NCBI GenBank assembly: GCA_022316685.1
Contig: JAKJHU010000039.1
Coordinates: 1,178,001 to 1,242,000, forward strand
Length of the DNA: 64,000 nt
Direction: 5' to 3'
From: Progne subis subis
Lineage: Eukaryota; Chordata; Aves; Passeriformes; Hirundinidae
In this document: positions 41,196-52,655 of the stretch, piece after piece
How the letters are laid out: each line of letters begins with the position of its first letter
Numbering within the stretch: the stretch's first letter is position 1
Notes under the pieces: model-generated
Told to the model about the DNA's origin: nothing
Seen by the model: only the letters and a program-made list of their open reading frames with translations
The model's database searches: none
Program-made: the position numbers and the translations under genes

Positions 41196-44100
41196 GGTCA
41201 TGTTTCTGCATTCACAGCATTACACAATGATGAGATAATTCCCAGGCATCCTTCCTCCAAGGTATCAGCTGTTAACTCCAGGCAGTTTGGGTGAAGGAAT
41301 GCCAATATATTACATCCTAGTAATCCCCATCTGGAATCACAGGGTGACCTGTGCTTCATTCTTATGCTATGGTCCAGGCACTGCCACAGAAAATTCAGGT
41401 TTTAGGTTTAAATCAAGAAAGATTGAACTGTTTTCTTGCAATGGCTTCACATACCTTCTCCGTTGGTTGCCTCTAGTCACTGGAACAGTTTTTTACATAC
41501 TGGCAGTAGAAATGCTATCATTAGTCACATATTGACTCACATTCCCAGTTTTACTGTCAATGATGTGGTGATGCAGTTTTCACAATGCAGGAAGGAGTTC
41601 CATTACCAGTTGATGTTTAAAGCCCCTTCAACATCTAGAGGTAGTAATGCACGTTGATCAGAAATTCCTGTCTTTTGCTGGTGTCCTGTGCTCAGGAGGG
41701 ATTCTGAGAACTTTGGATATATGAAGGTGACTCCACTTTGGGGAAACTGCTGTTTCAATAAATAGTTGATATCATAAGCAAATAAACCCCTTTGGAGTCC
41801 AGATCTAGAATGAAATCTGTAATATTTGTAATTTGAGTTGGACAGCCTAAAATAATTTCTAAAAGGAGTTAGTTTGGGTAACTACTACTGTAGTACACTA
41901 CTACTGTACTAAAAGATAAGTCAGATTTAATTACTTTTCCATCCCCTCTCAACAAACTGGAGTATTGAAACTTGAAGCTCAGTTATGATGTAAAAGTTAG
42001 ATGACATAGAGTGGGTATTCTGTAGCAAGTATTGACATGCGGAAATATTTAATCTTAAACAGAAGTTGTCTGAAATTGGTGATTATTTTTGCAGTTTGTT
42101 GTAAATTCAGGTGACTTCTGTGGCCTCCCAGAGTTTCTCTGTTCTATATTTATGGTAGTATGTTAATGAATTTTTCACTTAGAAATTTCAGTGTTTACAT
42201 CAAGTTTTTTTTGGTTTTTTTTTTAAAGACAGTGAGCATAGATTATATCACTGCAGATGCCTCCTAACTTTTGAACTGCTATGAGATGACAAATGAGTCT
42301 ATAGTGAATTCCATACAGTTTTAAAAAGAAATAAGTATTTCTCCTTTTCTGCAACCAACAGGTAAGCCACTGGATAGCAGTGCTTAAGGACTATAGCAAG
42401 TAAAAAGGTCTCACAAGCAGGACTTCAATGACATTGCCTTTTTTATGAGACTGCAATTGCAAGCTGTCCAACCACAATTAAAAAGAAGTATAAAAGTTAG
42501 AAGTAAGATTAAGGTAGAACTTAATTTGTTGTTTGCCTAATTAACCTTCAGAGTTAAATTTCTTTTCTTCTGTTACCACATGTGTGAATTGTTTGCATCA
42601 ATGTAACCTATTCCCGGGATGGAGAGGAGATCTAAACAGTAGAGGCCTGGTGCTCAAATGTCAGTTGAGAGTTTAAGACAAACTTTCAGAATGACTGTCC
42701 AGTTCTAAAGGAGAACTGGAATAATGTGGTGTCAGTAGCTTCAAAGAAAATTACTCCTGGTAGCACGTGGCTGGTTTTGCAGTACATAGTCCTGGGAGAA
42801 ACATGGAGAAGGTTTTTTCCACTGCAGTAGCTGGAAAGGTCAGAAAAAAGGAAAAATCTCTGCTACAGCAGACACTAATCTAGAAACTCATTCTAGATGA
42901 TGTATAGTTCTAGGAAGTTAGTTTTGAAATTGCTGTTTTTCTTGCTAAGGGATTAGGAAAAAAGAAATCACAATCATCTGTTGATGTTACGGGAAAAGAG
43001 AGGAGGCAGCTTTTCATAGCACTGTAAGTTTAGGACTTCAGCTGAGCACTGGAGCTCTAAGGAGCTGAGGCTATGAGCTCAGAAGCAAACTGCCCCAGGG
43101 TAAGTTTTAGATTCCTTATTTCTCATCAGGTGGCCCAGAGCACCTGTCTATGGACGAGCACTTGCTAGTGTGAGGAAGCAGCATGGCCTTCTTTCACTAT
43201 GGGGTAAGTGGTGTTGAATAAGCTTGTATTTACCAGAGGGACAACATGGTGCATGTGCACAGGCATGGAACACAGGGGAAGCTGATGCATGGTAACCAAG
43301 GAATTTGTTCACATGCAAGTCCAGAATGTCATTCATTAATGCATCTGCTGAGATAGTGCCTCACTCTGGAGACACAGAGCATGTGTGATTCCACAGCAGG
43401 AACAGAGATGCTGGCCTTAGAGGCACTTTGGTGCTGAACAGATGACCTCTGACTTAGGCTCCAATGTCTTTAAACTCACTAGTTAGATGCAGCAGTGCTG
43501 TAGCTGCTGCATTCCTGTGTGAATAGAGAAGTAGGACTAGGATTTCTCTCCCTCAGCTTCATAATTGACTTTCTTGTTTTTGGCCTTGGACAACAACTAG
43601 GCATTGTTTTGTTCCAATTTTACAGATGGGAATAGACCTATTTACCTCACGGGAATGGTGTGAGGCTGTCCTTCATTAGTGCCTGCAAACTGCTGTGAGA
43701 TTCTTTGGAGGAAGGTGCAATATAGAAAGAAATGCACAGAGATAGATCAAATAAGTTTAAAAAATACGGGTGTTGAGGCCCCACAGAGATATAAATTTGG
43801 CTGAAATTTAACCAAAGTGGTAAAACTTAAATCCCTCTAAATTTTGTACAGGGAGGTATTCGCTTAGTGTCTGATCCAGGTCCTGTTTAAGGGAAAGATT
43901 TCAGTGGGAGTTGGACCAAACCCTTACATATCTCAGAGGGCTTTTGCTACTTTTTTATTGCTGTTGTTATTATTTGTTATTCTTAAGGTACTGAGATCAA
44001 ATGGCCTGTATCATCCACATGCATCTGTTCTGAACACTACAATGCAATGCTGACATTGACTGTATTGGATGAGTGTTTGTTACTCTGAAGTGTGTATGCT

Positions 44101-46799
44101 ACTAAATAAATGAGACTGAAGGAAAAAGAAAGACATCTGCTGTGATTTGGTCACGTGAAAATAATATCTTCAAAAATTTCCTTAGGGAAGGGAGAAAACC
44201 AATGTATTTCTGCGTTTATTTTGCTTTTAGTCTTTAGCATCTGGTACCTCCTGAAGCAAAACCAGTTCTAAGATATATAGAAGCCAAATGGTGGAGCTTG
44301 GTTCCAAAACCTATTGCATACATTACCTTTAGAACCTGATTCACACAAAGCTTGTCAGCTTCCTTCAAGGTAAGTTCTGTCTCAGAAATCTCAGTGAATA
44401 GCCTACAGCATATTAAAAAAAATGTGCATCAAGAGGCACTTGTCAGACTCAGAGCATTTTTGATTGTTGCTGTTCTCCTGGGCAGTTTTGTGTGGACATG
44501 AAGAAGAAGCACTCAACACTCTAGGACTGGCAGCACTCCTCAGCAAGAGAGAGTGTATTCTTAGCACAGAGAGTGTGCAAATAGTACTTATAAGAGAGGA
44601 AAACAAATAACCGCGATTAGCATCTCTTTATTTTGTGTTGCAAATATAGAAGTATACACTTGTCTAGCTTTAAATTGCATAGATGCAGGCATGTCATCTA
44701 CTTATGTACAGTAATCACCCAGAAAGGTAAGTTGGCAGAAGTGCTGCCATGGTCAGAGGTAATGACAGATCAAAACCTATTCACGTTAACTTTTCCATTA
44801 GTGTGATGTGATGGGAAGATGTTAGGCATGGTATCATCACTAAGGTCTCTGCCTGGGATTGAGAAGGGTGGACAGCCAGGAGGAGAGAGCACAGCCAGAG
44901 AGCTACTGGAGAAACAGTTTCACACAGCTCCAGGGACTAAGGGAGTGTGGTCCCTTTCTGACACATCTGTGGAGATACTAATACAGTGGGGGAAAAAGTA
45001 TTCCCAGCAGCAGCATTTTCTTCTCTTTCAGGAAAGTAGGGAAGAGAGTGTTTTGAAGGTGAAGTTACCCTTGCGAAAGCCCATACCTATTCTATCAGCC
45101 TTGGAAAGATTTCTTAGTGCACACCAGCCCATCGACAAATTAACTGAAAACTTACTTCAGGAAAAGGGTTGGATACGCGGGGGGACACCTTAAATCTGTG
45201 CAATTAAAAATTCTGTTTGTTTAAAGGAACAAATGAAGATGCGAAGCATTTATATTGAGGGGAGCAAGGATCACAAAGAAATGAGAAGTGGGAATATCAA
45301 CAAATGTGAAAAAGCAGAGAAAGGCAAATTGAAATTTCCATTATTGTTTCATCTTTTGTTAATCAGTCCCTTTTTCAAAACGTAAGTATGTGGTTGTATG
45401 AAGCAACATAAAGTATTAATGCTAAACACAGTCAAAAACAAACTATATACATACAATTACAAAACCAACTTGGCAGTTAAAAGACAGATACCTATCACAA
45501 AGAATAATTTATAACAACCCTATAAATGGCTGATTCTGTGGTAGGGAAGTGGTGGAAGACTTTTCACATGGCTTGTAGGACCGAATTAATCCTAGATATC
45601 CAGCTCATGTCATTCCTCTAGGAAACAAAATTGGGGTTTGGCTTCCAGTTGCCAAAGTAATCTAATTTTGATGCTATGGGTTTAACTCATTGGTGATGCA
45701 CTAAAAATGTCTCCTTAAAAAGCGGTTTCACACAAGTTATATTTTGCAATCCTAGCAGTTGAGCACTATGAAATTTGATCGTACAAACAGTCTCAGAATT
45801 GAAGGACTGAAGGTTGTAGTGTGTATCAATGCAATTGTTTTTTTTTTCTTTTGAGATAAAATGGTTTGTACAGCATGTTGTTTGTACAACATTCAACATC
45901 ACAACAGTAGCAATATTAACATTATTTCCCCCAGGATATTAATTAAAAGTTCATTAGCTGTGGGGGTTTTTAAACAGCATCTAAAAAAAGATTGTTACAG
46001 TTCAAAGATGCACGGCAATACGCTGACAGAAGATCATTCCAGTTGAGAGGGTTAAGAGTTTGCACAAAATTGAAGTTGCTAATGCAAATTCTTTTAAAAT
46101 TCCCAGTTCTTTCTTTTAAGGCCCATTTGGTACCTGCATCTCTACGTCTTGTCTTGTTAAAAGAGACTGCACCTGGCTCACTACAGCCCTGAGCTAAATG
46201 CTGTTGTAAACCTTTAGAGTCTGTCTCGGAAATAAATAATCACCACATGTTTACTCTACTCTTACAGTTGCTCTTTGACACCCCACTCTTGATCAGTCTT
46301 AGGGATAAGATCCTTTTCAGGATAGAATTCTGTTCAGCCTCAGCTTTGTCTATGTGCTTCCTGTAAATGAGTGCCTTGATGCAGCCATTCAGTAAAAACA
46401 GGTATGTGTCCAACGTGCTGGACTTGCAGTTTGTTTATAAAGTGAAGGCGTAGCTGCGGCCAAGACTGCTTGTGGTGCTGTGCTCTCCTCCCACTTCACT
46501 TTTCAATTGCTTCCCTGGTGTTTCACTGCTGGCCTTTCTAAATTCGTGAATTATGTTGAGGCAAGTGCTAGACAGGGGGAAACCAAGTCACAACTGCTGG
46601 AAAGTTTGATAGGTCACCCTTGGGGGAAAAAAACCTACTAATGCATGAACCATAAAAGTAATACAATCTGAAAGGTAAGGACAAACTGATGAAATTCCAG
46701 TTAGCTAAAACTAAATGCATTTATTTTTGACTAGCATAGTCCACAGGTGGCCAGTCTGAAATATGACTAAAAATGTTAGCCTTTACAAGAGGAAAGAAC
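41196..46799. other. Intergenic DNA between ITPKA and the LTR element
   Basis: No spliced gene, RNA gene or clear transposon recognised. A 16-bp near-tandem unit (ACTACTACTGTAGTAC) occurs at about 41881-41911. The open stretch at 44819-45193 has no family resemblance and no splice context, so I do not call it. Confidence 0.5.
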
Positions 46800-47228
46800 T
46801 GTTGTGACAGGTAGAAGAATTATAAAAGAAAGGCTCATAAAAGCAGGCCTGCTCTATTAAATTAATAGCTAGCCTGTCATCTCTTCTAAGTGTAGTTAAG
46901 CAATTTGCAAGTTCCCATGCAACAACAATCTTGGTATGAAAGGTTCCTTAACACAACAACCTATACTGGGGCTGAAAAATAAATGCATCTGTGTAACCAG
47001 TAAGATCTGTTCCATGAGAACCCATAAAGGAAAAATGTAAACAACCTGAACCTTAGCACATACGCACAAATGACCATTTTTCTGACCAAAAGATGAAGTA
47101 GTAAGAAAACTACCAGCCTATAGGTGTTGCACAGGAGGTGTGTGAAAACCGTACAAAATAAGTGATGTGAATAAAGAATTGGCTTTTCCCGCATGAAGAA
47201 AACGGAGTCTCGGCTAACTTATCACAAT
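46800..47228 (+). repeat. 5' LTR
   Basis: Starts TGTTGTGACAGG and ends TTATCACAAT; TTGTGA and TCACAA form the inverted terminal repeat. Polyadenylation signal AATAAA at 47170-47175, close to the end as expected for R/U5. TATAAAA-like motif near 46822. It is 4 bases longer than the 3' LTR. Confidence 0.9.
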
Positions 47229-47231
47229 ATC

Positions 47232-47250
47232 TGATGGCCCGACGGGATCG
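47232..47250 (+). other. Putative tRNA primer-binding site
   Basis: TGATGGCCCGACGGGATCG starts just after the 5' LTR. With a gap it resembles the tRNA-Trp complement used by avian alpharetroviruses, but the match is imperfect and the primer is uncertain. Confidence 0.4.
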
Positions 47251-47370
47251 CGGGAGGCGACGCCTCGGAACACGGGACTCGAGAGACGGAATACACAAAG
47301 CCGAGAACGAACAGGCCGCAGCGAGAAGGAATTCAAGCAGCGAAAACACAAAGCAGCGAAAAGCTCCGGC

Positions 47371-47406
47371 CACAGCTCCAGCTCCAGCCACAGCTCCAGC
47401 TCCAGC
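47371..47406 (+). repeat. 18-bp tandem duplication in the leader
   Basis: CACAGCTCCAGCTCCAGC twice in perfect tandem at 47371-47388 and 47389-47406; each unit itself contains a GCTCCA repeat. Confidence 0.9.
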
Positions 47407-47525
47407 CGGCCACGGGACGGAACAAAACACACAAAGACGAGAACCGGCCGGCGGAGCGGGACCCGAGCGGGGAGCGCACAGAAACAGAGAAAAATGCAGT
47501 GCGGCCACTGAGACGGGGAGAGACA

Positions 47526-47745
47526 GCGGTCTCAAGAACCGCGGTGAGTGTATGGCCAAGAACCGGAGATGCAGAAGACACCATCTCGAATCGTGGGAGA
47601 GCACGGCCTTGAGCCGTGGGGAACGGCCGAGAGTCGGCCGAGTGTCAGAGGCGGGGCACGGTCTGAAGAACCGTGGAAAGACGACGTGGAAAGACGACGC
47701 GTGAAAGCGATCGATTATTGTGGGAGAGCTACGGACTTGAGCCGC
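47526..47745 (+). ncRNA. Leader stem-loop array, candidate packaging or dimer signal
   Basis: Hairpins readable by eye: 47526-47542 (GCGGT stem, 7-base loop CTCAAGA); 47602-47618 (CACGGC stem, loop CTTGA); 47624-47640 (CGGCCGA stem, loop GAG); 47657-47675 (CACGGT stem, loop CTGAAGA); and a weaker one at 47731-47745 (CGG stem, loop ACTTGAG). CTCAAG of hairpin 1 is the exact complement of CTTGAG at hairpins 2 and 5. Position between LTR and body fits a retroviral psi/dimerisation region. Function is inference. Confidence 0.5.
47543..47549 (+). other. Strong 5' splice donor in the leader
   Basis: G followed by GTGAGT at 47544-47549, directly 3' of hairpin 1. This is a consensus donor at the place where retroviral leaders carry the major splice donor. 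Confidence 0.5.
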
Positions 47746-47869
47746 GGTGACAGCGGCCAAGAAGTGGTGGACAATCCGCTGTGGAAGATTCGCGGCGCGG
47801 AGCGTAACGCGCTGAAGTCCGCTCGCGTGAGGAGGGGCGGCCGAGGGGTAACGTCCAGACTGAGAGTTT

Positions 47870-48180
47870 AAAAAAGGAATAAAATACGGGAAATCTTAGA
47901 TCATGGATTTCAGCTGACGAAAAAGCGGTAATAGGTGTGTGGGCACTCATATGGAGCAAACGGGATAAAACTGCATAAACGGAAATTGCCAACTTTATTG
48001 CTCCGGCGTAGAAAACAACGTGAGAGTAGATGGACAAAAGGCCTTTTCTAGAGAAAGGTGGGACGAGTTGGGGCAGTTTTTGTGGGCAGCGGCCATAGGG
48101 GAAGATATGGTAGCCACAAAATCGTCACCTACATGCTATTTTATTAGAAATTCGTTTAAAAAGTTACAATCTGCTGAAGG
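47870..48180 (+). pseudogene. Possible remnant of the element's first gene
   Basis: After the leader there is a short region with coding-like stretches in changing frames, broken by several stops. It sits where gag would start, but I recognise no gag motif. Unassigned. Confidence 0.25.
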
Positions 48181-49420
48181 GACCGCAGCTGCTGCGGCAA
48201 CCGCCCCCCGCGGGCTCCAGAGACCTCTCGGTCAGTATCTCCTGTGTCTGCAGGTCTGTTTCTGTTCCCTCTACCCACGAACGATGGAAAAGATACCTTT
48301 TAATTCCATTAATTCATGTCGAAAAGACTATTAAAAATGTTACATCCACTTTGAAACTGCCTTCAATCTAAGCCACGTGAAGACGCGGCCGCACGAGCAG
48401 CCAGGAGGCGGGGTCTGTGTGCAGGCGCCTCTGTGAAATGGTTCCGGCGGGACACCGGGACACACGGACACACGGACACGGGGACACACGGACACACGGA
48501 CACGGGGACACACGGACACGGGGGACACACGGACACGGGGACACACGGACACGGGGACACAGGGACTCGGGGACACCGGGACACACGGACACCGGGACAC
48601 ACGGACACGGGGACACACGGACACGGGGACACACGGACACGGGGACACGCGGACACCGGGACACACGGACACGGGGTCCCCGGGCGGCGGCTCCCGCTCC
48701 CCGGGAAGCCGCGGTGGCCGCAGCAGCTCCCGCGGGTGATTTTTATCCTCCAGAAACCCCCGGGCCCCGCTCGGCTCGCAGCTCCGTACGGAACGCGGGA
48801 GCTCTGCAGACGGCAGGGGCCGGAGCACATTCCCTGCTCCCAGCGCCTCCCGGAGCTGATGTTCCAGTGCCATTCCCTCATTCCCTCCCGGGCTCTGCGC
48901 GGCGTTTCCGACAGCCCGGCGGCTCTGCCGGCCCGGCCCTGCATCGGCGGCCTCGCTCCGCGGGCTCCGGGCCGGGAGGTGGGAGCCGCAAGCGCTGTGT
49001 GCCTTTTTAACCTTTTCTGTGTTTGCTTTCGGCGTTTCCCCCTTTTGCTACATGCGGGTTTTAGGTGGTTTTTCGTGTTGCTCTTCCCCCTCCGCGGGTG
49101 TTTGGGGCAGACGGGCATGGTTCAGCCCCGGGAGGGCCGCGCCGGGCTCCCACCGCCAGCGCTGCCCGGGCACTGCAGAGCCACGAATGCAGCCCCTACG
49201 GCTGTGAGCACTACACGGCGGCGTTTGCCGTTTCCTTTCCCCCGCAGCACCTGCAAGGAGGCAGCAGCCAGAGTTTTCTTCCTCTTCCCCCGCCTCTCCT
49301 TTTTCTCTGCGGCCAGCAGAGACCCCCACTCCAGCGTGGAGTGGGTTCTCACGACCTCTGTTTAATAAAGCTTTACGTACTGTGTTTGTAATGCCTTGAA
49401 AACGTGTTGATACAGGTTTT
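48180..49420. other. GC-rich block inside the LTR element
   Basis: Sharp GC and CpG increase with a minisatellite at 48450-48676, then GC-rich unique sequence ending at AATAAA (49364-49369) followed by GT-rich DNA. A 310-codon open frame (48433-49365) runs through the minisatellite and shows no domain, so I do not call it. It could be a captured host CpG island or part of another nested element; no poly(A) tail follows the AATAAA, which argues against a reverse-transcribed mRNA. Confidence 0.5.
48450..48676. repeat. GGACACACGGACACGG minisatellite
   Basis: About 227 bp of tandem 16-bp units with 6- and 10-bp sub-variants (GGACAC, GGGGACAC). The strands are strongly asymmetric (G/A versus C/T). 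The low-complexity open frames on both strands are by-products. Confidence 0.95.
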
Positions 49421-50379
49421 TTTAAAGTTAATTTTGTTTTCTGACTGAATTCTATTTTTTTTTTTTTTTTTTACAGTTTCACGGTTGCTGGAGAGATAGA
49501 AAGCAGTGAATGCAGTGCCCTATTACCTGTCAAAGATTTCAGCATAGTCTGATTTCTTTAACAAGAGTGTTAACGAAGTTGCCAGATGAAATTACACAGA
49601 ATACAATCGCGAGAAGCTACTCAGCTGTTCAGCAGTCTGCCAAATTACACATTATTATATATTTTTTTTTCAGTAACCCTGCGCTCTAAGAAGTCTTACT
49701 AAATTTCTGTTTCCCTAAAATTTGCAGTTGCCATGGGTTTTTCTCATAACTAAATTACTTAAAAGTTTAATATGCTTGTTGTGACTTCTATCCCTCCAGT
49801 TCACCTTCATGCTGTTATTTCTCTTATGGATTGTTCACTTTTTCATTTTCTTTTTGTATTAATAACAGTAGAATAAGCTACATCTTTTCGTACCTATAAC
49901 TTTTAAAGGTACTGATTTGCAGTTATGTCTAGTTGAGGTGCAATAATATAACTTAACCTTCCATTAAGATGAGCAAGGCTAAGTTCTATTAAGTTAATTT
50001 TGTAAATTTCATGTCTGCTAAGTTGCTGTATTATTAAGTTTAGACAATGTTTTATTCCAGTTTTATATAGATCACAGTTGTATTCTGTATTAATAATGAT
50101 TAACTTTGAGGTTTTTTTAAGTGTACCTTCTGTTTTACTGAGGTAGTAACTGAACTACATTTTATTAATATAGAGTCCTTTTAGGGCAGAATTCTACTGA
50201 GTTCATTTTGTTAAGCTTTATCGCTGTCAAAATGAGTTTATACCAGGTTTGAGTGTTACTCAATCTGAGTTATAGCTTTTACTAGTAAGTTGTTCAGTGT
50301 TTTCTTTTGTTTCATTTTACTGTTATAGATACACGAATGTTTGGAATATATTATCTCAACTTTTTTAGGTAGTTATGGC
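49421..50379. other. AT-rich filler inside the LTR element
   Basis: AT-rich sequence with an 18-T run followed by ACAG near 49453-49473. No gene or clear repeat family recognised. Confidence 0.5.
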
Positions 50380-50862
50380 TGATATATTTTTAGGAGAAAA
50401 AGTTACAGATGGCCTCACCCCTAATAAGTCACAGCTGTGTTATGAGCATGATAAAAGAATGGGTTAGCTAATCAGGGGAAGGAAAAAGGAACTGAAAGTA
50501 TTGAAGGAACGGTTTGGGAAGACAAGGCAGCTGACCAAATAGGAGAGACACTCACTGCTGTGAGGAATCTGCTGTGAGGTCAGTCTGGGTCGGCAGCTGG
50601 GCCCTGCAGTGAGAGTTTGCCATCAAATCCGAGCTAGGTGAAAGCCTAGAGCGAGAGCAGCAAGGAAATACTTGCAGTCATTTTCTAGTAGGAAATAATC
50701 AGGCAGTCAGTCTGCAAAAGGAACCCTGCAGTGGGAGTTTGCTGCTGTCAAAAGTCAGTGAGTAGTTAGAGTCAGGATGGCTGAATTATAAAGAATAAAC
50801 CAGGACCTTTTCACATTATTAGACAAGAGTCTGTGGCTTGATTCATCTCTATCTCAAACATG
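50380..50862 (+). mobile_element. Possible nested solo LTR
   Basis: The 3' part looks like R/U5 of a different LTR: AATAAA near 50792, then GTCTGTGGCTTGATTCATC and an end CTATCTCAAACA at about 50862. Inside are two related blocks, CCCTGCAGTGAGAGTTTGC and CCCTGCAGTGGGAGTTTGC, about 120 bp apart. The 5' boundary and a target duplication are not clear. Confidence 0.4.
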
Positions 50863-51288
50863 AGGTCTGCTGTAAATATTAATTACATTGTGTGATATAA
50901 TGTATCAGTTTACTGATATGATAATAAGCATCATTCATAAGTTGATACTATTTTCTTTTAGCTGGCTTTTCATGTATTTAACCATCTCTTTGTGTGTAAT
51001 TATCTACAAGACATGTTATTCCAAGATCCTGTTTTGTTCTCTAGCTGCTTATGCATCCCTTAGACCAGGCTACCTCTCTAGCCAGTCTCTGCACTGGCTC
51101 AGTGGTTTGACCCAGTGCTGTCTCATGATTTTTAAGTATTTTTCAGAGTTCCAAGAAACAATATGTGAGCTTTGTCAAAAGCCGCCTCTGAACTGATGGT
51201 ATTGTGACCTTTACTCTTAGTAAGCAGATCAGTCCCAGGTCTTGTTACAGAAACACTCCTACAGTTTGCTGTGTTTAAAGCATCCCTC

Positions 51289-51346
51289 TCCTGAGGGAAT
51301 TTCGGAGGAGACCAGCTATTAGATGGTTCGATTAGTCTTTCACCCC
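51289..51346 (-). pseudogene. 28S rRNA fragment, antisense
   Basis: Reading the minus strand gives the conserved 28S segment containing GACTAATCGAACCATCTA and then GCTGGT and CTCAGGA. I compare from memory: about 53 of 58 positions agree, with one small gap. Flanks on both sides do not continue the rRNA. It is too short to function. Confidence 0.75.
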
Positions 51347-51810
51347 AAGATTCTTAAAAGCCTTGTTTTAAAATATATCTAGGGAATTCTCTCCCAGTTA
51401 GAGCTTAGTTAGTTCAACTGGATGAGAGATTTGCCAGCAGACCCAGGTGTTTTCTGCATCAAAACAATACTCAAGTCACTTCAACTTAGCAATTTGAGTC
51501 GATTGATATGATAGCTGGACCTGTTTTTGAAGTGAGCCAGGGAATAATTTTCTAGATATGATCATCGTGTTCTTCACTGATTTGAGGTTTATCAGCTCTT
51601 TGCAGACTCTGGGATGATGGTATAGTATTTCAGAGATTGCTAATTACCTAATTTCATATTAATTATGTTATTAATTATGTTTGTTATCTGAAATATTCCT
51701 GATTGTTGTATTTGAATTATTCCTGATTGCCATAAGTTTCTGGTCTCACTACATATATTGTTCTGTTCTGATGTTCCCTTCATACTCATAACATAACACA
51801 TGCATCTCAT

Positions 51811-51838
51811 TAAAAAAAAAAGAAAAGGGGGGGGGGGG
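51811..51838. repeat. A-rich tract followed by 12 G
   Basis: A10-G-A4 followed by a G12 homopolymer (51827-51838). Such runs are error-prone in assemblies and may vary between individuals. Confidence 0.9.
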
Positions 51839-51884
51839 AATTTAATGCCTTAAGAACATTTAAATAATACAATAGAATGCAATA

Positions 51885-51970
51885 GGTTAAGACAACAAAT
51901 CATTTTGAATAAAGGTTAAGACAACAAATCATTTTGAATAAAGGTTAAGACAACAAATCATTTTGAATAA
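51885..51970. repeat. 29-bp perfect tandem repeat, three copies
   Basis: Units start at 51885, 51914 and 51943, each beginning GGTTAAGACAACAAATCATT. All are identical except that the last one lacks its final base, so the expansion is recent. Confidence 0.95.
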
Positions 51971-52641
51971 TGCAATATTTACATTAAAAATTTGGAAAAA
52001 AGATCATTAAATCTAAATCCCAATTCAGTGTACAATTAGCAAAGCCTAATTGATTCATTCACTTAGAGAAGATACGCATGTGTTTTTATCATCAACAGGT
52101 TAAAAGTAGTCATTTATTCATTTGATCAGACACCAATTGCCTCTGAGAAAATGAGGCACAGTGAGAAGAGAAATGACTTCACCACCACCCAGCCTTCATA
52201 ACCAGAACAGGAGCAAAAGTAGGGCTGCCAGAACATGGCTGTGTCTAGAGACTTACAGAGGAATCTTATCAAAAAAAGCCTTATGTCATCATCATGGTAT
52301 AGTGTTCCTACTAACCTTCTTCAGCTATTCCCTGTTCCAGGCTCCCAAAAAGGCATTCAGTGATGTCAAAGATCAACATTTCCAGCTAATGGAGTTTCTC
52401 CTGAGTCTCAATTATTTGGACTTTAAAATAAAGGTAATTTGTCTCAATTTCCCCTAGAGACATTGGACATTATTTTTATTTTTCTCATGCTGTGTCAGTG
52501 ACATGATTGGATTTAATAAGTTTTGTTGATTGTAAACATTTTTTAATGTATCTTGTCCTGTATTTAATAGATAACCGGTAATAGACTTACTGAGATGAAA
52601 ATTGTTTTAATACCAGAACATATGAGCTTTTTTTAATTAAT
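51971..52641. other. 3' interior of the LTR element
   Basis: A 98-codon open frame at 52161-52457 has no recognisable motif. No envelope-like sequence is evident before the polypurine tract. Confidence 0.4.
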
Positions 52642-52655
52642 AAAAAAGGAGGAAA
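52642..52655 (+). other. Polypurine tract
   Basis: AAAAAAGGAGGAAA immediately abuts the 3' LTR start TGTTGTGA, the expected plus-strand primer site. It fixes the element's orientation as plus. Confidence 0.85.

Noticed and set aside
44819..45193. 124-codon plus-strand frame in the intergenic region
   Set aside because: No family resemblance, no splice sites supporting an exon, and no conserved neighbour on either side.
46961..47194. Nearly identical minus-strand frames at 46961-47194 and 52817-53125, looking like a duplicated gene
   Set aside because: They are the antisense strand of the two LTRs; the similarity reflects LTR identity.
48340..49391. Open frames of 177-310 codons across the GGACAC minisatellite
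   Set aside because: Open on both strands because the repeat lacks stops; the products are simple repeats such as DTRTHGHG and CPRVRVSP without a domain.
51221..51245. Additional sense-strand 28S match (GTAAGCAGA) near the antisense fragment
   Set aside because: Only nine bases agree, in the opposite orientation to the real fragment; likely coincidence.
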